13,706 nt of DNA from NCBI GenBank assembly GCA_027600665.1, contig JADGJL010000800.1:1-13706 (forward strand). Reading direction: 5' to 3'. Position numbers and translations under genes: made by a program. The notes below the pieces were generated by a model. The model made no database searches and was not told the origin of the DNA. It saw only the letters and a program-made list of their open reading frames with translations. Each line of letters opens with the position of its first letter. The first letter of the stretch is position 1. The DNA comes from Irineochytrium annulatum (lineage: Eukaryota; Chytridiomycota; Chytridiomycetes; Chytridiales; Chytridiaceae). Shown here one piece after another: positions 9,559 through 13,706 of the stretch.

Positions 9559-10252
9559 ATGCTCTCGAAAACGACGTTCCTTCTGCTAGCCCTTGTTCTT
9601 AACCTGGTTGTCGTCGATGCCGGTGAGGACTTTTTATCGTACTCTCAAAATTGCCCATCCTCTGCAACCGTGTTGCTAACCATTTACCCTCCATTCAGCT
9701 AAAGGGCCCATTGCAAACAGCCCTGAGCGGCAGGCCTTTTACCGCGAAGTACGCGAGCGACATATTGCCCAGCTTAACAACCCGGTCGTCCCCAAGCACC
9801 TTCGTCACGCCCTCGCCAGCCGAAAGATTCTAAACGCGAAGCGTCACGTCCGCCCGCGCAGCACGGTTGCGACCAACAACGCGTCGGCTGCCGCAGCCAG
9901 CGCCGTCAACGCCGCCACGAGCTTATTGGGTTCCGCAACGTCCTCCGTCAACGACGCCGGCACCGTCGTCGGCTCGACCGTCAACGACGCCGGCACCGTA
10001 GTCGGCTCGGCCGTCAATTCCGCGGGGTCCGCTATCGTGGCCGTGGGTACCAAGACGGGCGCAGCCGCGGACGCGGCGGGGGAGGTGCTGGTCGCGGAAG
10101 CGGGGGAGGTCGTGGAGGCGTATGATGATAACGGGGTTATGTATGCGAATCATTATGGGGCCGTGTATATGTCGGCAGGCAAGGGACGGGCCGGGGGAAG
10201 GTTGGATGTCGTCGTAGCGATGGTGGCGATTGCCAGCTTGTTTGTGATGTGA
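9559..10252 (+). CDS. Putative GPI-anchored protein with 11-residue repeats, paralogue 3
   Basis: Predicted 205-residue protein from exons 9559-9622 and 9699-10252 around a 76-bp intron (GTGAGG, TGCTAAC branch, TTCAG acceptor). Exon 1 encodes MLSKTTFLLLALVLNLVVVD as signal peptide, and again a phase-1 intron splits an Ala codon. Residues 23-75 are charged and probably helical, ending at a Lys-Arg site (68-69) that Kex2 could cut; an NAS sequon follows. The middle holds tandem 11-residue repeats of the form xVNDAGTVVGS. An acidic, Tyr-rich patch near the end includes YDDNGVMYANHYG. The tail runs SAGKGRAGGR and then VVVAMVAIASLFVM, a good GPI-type signal. SAG followed by basic residues before a short hydrophobic end also occurs in paralogue 1. 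The function is unknown; a cell-wall or surface role is inferred from the layout. Confidence 0.87.
9947..10045 (+). repeat. 33-bp tandem repeat in coding sequence
   Basis: Two nearly identical 33-bp units at 9947-9979 and 9980-10012 are followed by a decayed third. Each encodes an 11-residue unit VNDAGTVVGS plus one. A further decayed unit (AVNAATSLLGS) lies just upstream. The length keeps the reading frame. Confidence 0.85.
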
Positions 10253-10999
10253 GGCTTTTATTTAAATCTTTAAGACTGTAATACAAAACAGCTGCTTTAG
10301 CTCCTGTTTTCGTTCTTTTGTGGAGCGGAATCACTCAATTTGACCCCCTGATGATAACTCACGAATAATTATTACAAAACTCAACTTGATGTGATTTTCC
10401 TGCAAGCAAATGCTTCGATGATGTTTGCATACAGAGTAAGCAGAACACACCTTTCATCTAATCCTCTGCTCTCAATGTATCCCCTACTGCCTCTATCCTT
10501 ACCATATTTTGGTGCCGCTAACATCACTACGGGCAGTCCAAGCTCATAGTAACTTCTTCTTTCGGCAATGAGGCGGCGGTATCCATCATGAACACGACGG
10601 TCGTTAGGCGACTCGATGTACTTCCATCGCTTCGGACTGCATCTGCGCCGTCACCCACCTCCTGTACAGATACGGATTTTCAAGTTTTCGCTATTCCAGT
10701 TAGGCTTACATCAGAATAAACCCAGATATCTACTTCTAGCATAAAACTTGCGTCATGTTCAGATGACAAGGAGGGCGTCGACGTCGACCAACCCGGGAAG
10801 TTCTTTGGGGCTCACACCGCCTGGGAAACATCTCGTTATGAATTAAGTTCATTGCTGTACGAGTATCAGTGATTCAAGATGTTGTAAGTGATAAGTAGTA
10901 AGGAACAACCAAGAAAGATATTAAGAAAAACGCCAGAGCGGGCAAACAACCGAAAAAGAATTTTATAACCCACAAAGGAACACGCAAACTGTCAGCCAT
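10253..10999. other. Intergenic region between convergent genes
   Basis: The third surface-protein gene and CYS3 converge on this 747-bp gap, which should hold both 3' untranslated regions. It contains a hairpin-forming inverted repeat at 10285-10310 (aaaacag / ctgtttt, 12-nt loop) just past the stop of the surface-protein gene. It also contains a 12-bp palindrome, gtcgacgtcgac, at 10777-10788. A minus-strand open frame is listed separately. No tRNA or other RNA gene was recognised. Confidence 0.55.
10381..10650 (-). pseudogene. Possible gene remnant or exon, unidentified
   Basis: On the minus strand, 89 codons are open from just after a TGA at 10651-10653 to a TGA at 10381-10383. There is no ATG near the start; the first ATG gives only 49 codons. 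The translation has a protein-like mix, for example YYELGLPVVMLAAPKYGKDR, with charged helical and hydrophobic stretches rather than low complexity. I do not recognise it. A CAG directly upstream (GCGCAG) could be a splice acceptor into this frame, but no convincing upstream exon was found. It may be a decayed gene fragment, part of the CYS3 3' region, or chance; an open frame of this size is not rare. Confidence 0.22.
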
Positions 11000-12476
11000 C
11001 TACTTCCTCTTTGCGATCCCCTCCAGCGCCCCAATAACATCCTTGACCAAATCCGCCTCCTCCTCGCACCCGACGCTCAATCTAATCAGGCCATCGTCGA
11101 CCCCGATCGCCCTCCTCGCCTCGGGCGTCAGGCTCGCATGCGTCATGACCGCCGGCAGCTCCGCCAGGCTCTCGACTCCGCCCAGACTCTCCGCCAGGCA
11201 GAACAGCCTCAGACCCCTAAGGAACGCATTCGAGCTCTCGAGGGTGTTCTCCTTTGTCCGGAAAGTCACCATCCCGCCGTAACCCAGCTGCTGCTTCTTC
11301 GCGACGAGGTGGCCCGGGTGTGACTCCAACCCGGGGTAGAAGACGCGCTCGACGAGCGGGTGTGCCTCGAGCGCGCGGGCGACGGCGAGGGCGTTAGAGG
11401 CGTGACGCTGCATGCGGAGGTGGAGTGTCTTGAGGCCGCGATGGGCGAGGAAGCAGTCGAACGAGGAGGGGACGCCGCCGATGCTGTTCTGGAGGAAGCG
11501 GAGGCGGTCCGCCAGAGTCTCGGAGGAGGTGGCCGCCATGCCCATGACGACATCCGAGTGGCCGTTGATGTACTTGGTGACGGAGTGGACGACGATGTCA
11601 GCGCCGAGGACGAGGGGGTTCTGTTGTTGCAGGAAAGCGGTCTCGTTAGTTTTTGTGGGACGGCATAAGGGAATGGGTTTAAGTTACCTGGAAGTAAGGT
11701 GACATAAACGTGTTGTCCACGACAACAATGGCGTCTGGGTTCTTTGCGTGCACAAGCCTAGCGACAGCCTCAATGTCTACGACCCTCAGCGTCGGGTTCG
11801 TCGGCGTCTCAATCCACACCATCCTGGTGTTCTCCCTCATGGCCTCGCTCACGTTCTCCGGCCTTCCCATGTCGACGAACTCCACCTGAAGCGCTTGGTT
11901 GACGGCAGCGACTTTCGTGAAGTACCGGAACGTTCCACCGTAGACGTCGTTGACGGAGATCAGGTGCGATCCGGGCGCTATCAGGTTTAAGACCGTGGCC
12001 GTCGTCACTGAGCCGGAGGAGAAGGCGAGCGCGTGCTTGGCGTGCTCAAGGGCCGCGATGGCGGTCTCAAAGTTGTTCCGGGTCGGGTTGCCGGAGCGGG
12101 AGTAGTCGAAACCCTGAGGGGAAGAATAATCCGTTGGCCATCCAGAGAGGGATACGCAGTGATAGAAAACAAACCTTGTGAACACCAGCGGCATCCTGGG
12201 CAAAGGTGGTCGACAGCGAGATGGGCGGGATCACGGCTCCGCTGATGGGGTCTGTGAGACAGCAGCGGATTAGCGCTCAGCGTTCGACTGCCCTCTTTCC
12301 CGCTGCTTCCATCTCCCATGCATGGGCATGCAGTCGACGTGCACATCCCAGCTTCCTCATCCCTCCTTCGCAGTGAGACGGAAAGATCACTCACCAGGCT
12401 CCTGTCCGGCGTGGATCGCGCGGGTGCCGAAGCCGTCGTCGACGTGGACGTGTGGGATGGTCGAGGCCGGCGACAT
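11000..12476 (-). CDS. CYS3: Cystathionine gamma-lyase
   Basis: PLP-dependent enzyme of the Cys/Met metabolism family that cleaves cystathionine to cysteine, ammonia and 2-oxobutyrate in the cytosol (reverse transsulfuration). The predicted protein has 401 residues from four exons: 12395-12476, 12175-12251, 11688-12113 and 11000-11620. Introns are 143, 61 and 67 bp; the first and third have CTAAT and CTAAC branch sites. Recognisable landmarks are FDYSRSGNPTR (55-65), the ring-stacking Tyr111 in DVYGGT, Asp186 in VVDNTF, the PLP lysine Lys211 in SVTKYINGHSD, and Glu339 in LAESLGG. Glu339 matches the glutamate linked to gamma-lyase specificity in the human enzyme. The length and near collinearity with human CTH support gamma-lyase over cystathionine beta-lyase or gamma-synthase, though these relatives are close. 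The start at 12476 gives the normal N-terminus, FGTRAIHAGQEPD. Confidence 0.97.
12315..12326. repeat. 12-bp palindrome in CYS3 intron 1
   Basis: The sequence cccatgcatggg is a perfect palindrome inside the unusually long first intron of CYS3. It could be a protein-binding site, but a single site this short is weak evidence. Confidence 0.3.
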
Positions 12477-12603
12477 GTCGGAATGGAATGGATGAAGGAT
12501 GATGAGAAATAATAGTCAGACAGTTCTGAGCGATGGCGCAATTCCAAGCCCGTTCGCAAGACAATTATTAAGATATTAGTACAGCGCGCGGTAGGTCTAT
12601 TAT

Positions 12604-12620
12604 CTGAGCAACCCGCTCAG
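12604..12620. promoter_or_regulatory. Inverted repeat in CYS3 promoter
   Basis: CTGAGC and GCTCAG arms, separated by aaccc, lie about 130-145 bp upstream of the CYS3 start and next to a TATA-like element. A dyad of this kind is a plausible activator site, for instance for sulfur regulation, but no known consensus is matched. Confidence 0.35.
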
Positions 12621-12623
12621 CAA

Positions 12624-12634
12624 GCTATTTAAGG
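12624..12634 (-). promoter_or_regulatory. TATA-like element of CYS3
   Basis: On the minus strand the sequence CCTTAAATAGC lies about 150 bp upstream of the CYS3 ATG in the 210-bp gap after RIB7. The position suits a TATA element if the leader is 50-100 nt long. Confidence 0.35.
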
Positions 12635-12686
12635 CAGAATATCTTTCTTAATAATGTAAGAAAGGACATGCACTATTCAAGACTTG

Positions 12687-13626
12687 TCATGCCTTCCTTT
12701 CTTCATTCAAGAATCCCCTAGTATCAAAGCCGGCCGTCATAACGATATCTGGGCCAAAGGGGTGATAGCCGACATTCACTAACGTAGGTCCTTTCCCGGG
12801 ATCCGATCCGGATGCCTGCTCATAAGCCCTGACGCCCTCTCCGACAAATTTAGGAGCCACCGTGATTATCAGCAAATCAACGAGCCTGCGCTCCGCTTTT
12901 TCCGCAGCTGCTGTCGCAAGGAAAGACGTTATCACTGAAGCGCCGCCTTCGACCATCACGGACGCAATACAAAAATCGCGCTTGAGAGATGCAAGAACGG
13001 CGCGAAGGTTCAACCTGCGCGATGAAGAGAGATATAAACAGGAGTGTGTGGAAGCAATGTCTGGATCACCTCCCCGACGACCCTGCAGCATCTACGGTCA
13101 CGACCGTTGCACCCCTCTCCTCCAACGCGCGTCGTCTTCCCGACTCCCAGGCATCAAGCCCACAGTAAATGATCGGTCTCCGATCCAACAGCCGGCATCC
13201 CACCGGCGTTCTCAGCGACGAGTCCAGGACCACGGGCCGCGGATTGTCGCCGTCGACCTCTTCTCTCTTTCGTTCGTAAAGTCGCGGCAGGAACACATCC
13301 GGCCGCCGCCGCACCAGCCGTACGTTCAACATTGGATTGTCAGCCAGCACCGTCGTCACACCGACCAAGATCGCCGACGTCGACGCCCGGATCGCGTGGG
13401 TGAGGGTCATGGATTCGGGCGACGAAAGGATCAGCGGCGGGCGGGACGGCGTCGCGGTCGAGGGCGGATGGCCAATAACGCCGTCGAGCGACTGGGCGTA
13501 AGTCAGTACCACGAACGGCCGATCTGGGCGCCCGTCGCCGCTGCTAAGGTCTTGGTCCGTGGTGTCCAGAGGCCGCATCAGCGCCGCCAGGAGGTCGAAG
13601 GCCGCGCGCTCATGGTCCACTGGCAT
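12687..13626 (-). CDS. RIB7: Diaminohydroxy-ribosylaminopyrimidine phosphate reductase
   Basis: Reductase of riboflavin synthesis. In fungi it reduces 2,5-diamino-6-ribosylamino-4-pyrimidinone 5'-phosphate to the ribitylamino form, using NADPH. The predicted protein has 294 residues from exons 13070-13626 and 12687-13014, with a 55-bp intron (GTGATC donor, GCGCAG acceptor). It is a single RibD C-terminal-type (DHFR-like) domain. PFVVLTYAQSLDGVI (38-51) matches the conserved SLDG strand, and GVTTVLADNP (89-98) is the cofactor-site motif. VEGGA (207-211) and FGPDIVMTAGF (272-282) are the C-terminal conserved motifs. Yeast Rib7 is about 244 residues; the extra length lies in the N-terminal lead and in the 100-130 and 250-265 loops. 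The start at 13626 is the only ATG in frame after an upstream TAG. CYS3 starts 210 bp downstream of the stop. Confidence 0.95.
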
Positions 13627-13683
13627 GCGGCCAAAGACGAGATTGATTTCAAGCACCACAACTCGACCACTCTTCCCCCTCCC

Positions 13684-13701
13684 CTACCTCCCCCTCGACA
13701 T
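13684..13701 (-). promoter_or_regulatory. Upstream ORF before RIB7
   Basis: An ATG at 13701 begins a five-codon frame (MSRGR) ended by TAG, in the same frame as RIB7 and 57 nt before its start. The TAG rules out a longer N-terminus from this ATG. Whether the transcript includes it is unknown, because the window ends at 13706. Confidence 0.35.
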
Positions 13702-13706
13702 GGATC

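Noticed and set aside
10285..10310. Hairpin past the stop of paralogue 3 as a bacterial-type terminator
   Set aside because: The genome is eukaryotic; a 7-bp stem in a 3' untranslated region is not a terminator of that kind.
1..13706. Transposon, CRISPR array, tRNA or rRNA genes
   Set aside because: No transposase or reverse transcriptase motifs, no spaced direct repeats and no tRNA B-box-like sequence were found on either strand.

Overview
The window reads as nuclear DNA of a fungus. It has GC-rich coding sequence and many short spliceosomal introns (55-91 bp for most, 142-143 bp for two). Donors are mostly GTGAGT or GTAAG-like, and several branch sites match CTAAC or TACTAAC. Intron density and the use of AAG acceptors lean towards a basidiomycete, but no sequence here fixes the lineage. 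Seven protein genes are supported. All contain introns, so the products below come from exons joined by eye.

Layout. Positions 1-2041 hold no gene I can recognise. Two minus-strand membrane-protein genes follow: an SLC46-like major facilitator transporter (2042-3880) and a small four-helix membrane protein with a cysteine-rich loop (4089-4747). Positions 5379-10252 form an island of three plus-strand genes that look like diverged tandem paralogues. Each encodes a signal peptide, a proline/basic or charged N-terminal half, an Ala/Gly/Thr/Val-rich low-complexity half and a hydrophobic tail of the GPI-attachment type. In all three, a phase-1 intron splits an Ala codon at the end of the signal peptide. 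Positions 10253-10999 are intergenic, with one unexplained open frame. The right end carries two minus-strand housekeeping genes: cystathionine gamma-lyase (CYS3, 11000-12476) and the riboflavin-pathway reductase RIB7 (12687-13626).

How they fit together. CYS3 makes cysteine by transsulfuration and RIB7 performs a reduction in riboflavin synthesis. They are neighbours on the same strand, with no evident functional link to the island. The transporter and the four-helix protein are 208 bp apart on one strand; a functional link is not shown. The least ordinary part is the trio of putative cell-surface proteins. At least two of them also appear to carry a long intron in the 5' untranslated region. 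They resemble fast-evolving fungal surface proteins and I know of no named family for them.

All exon boundaries are manual predictions from splice signals and reading frame. Transcript data would settle them.
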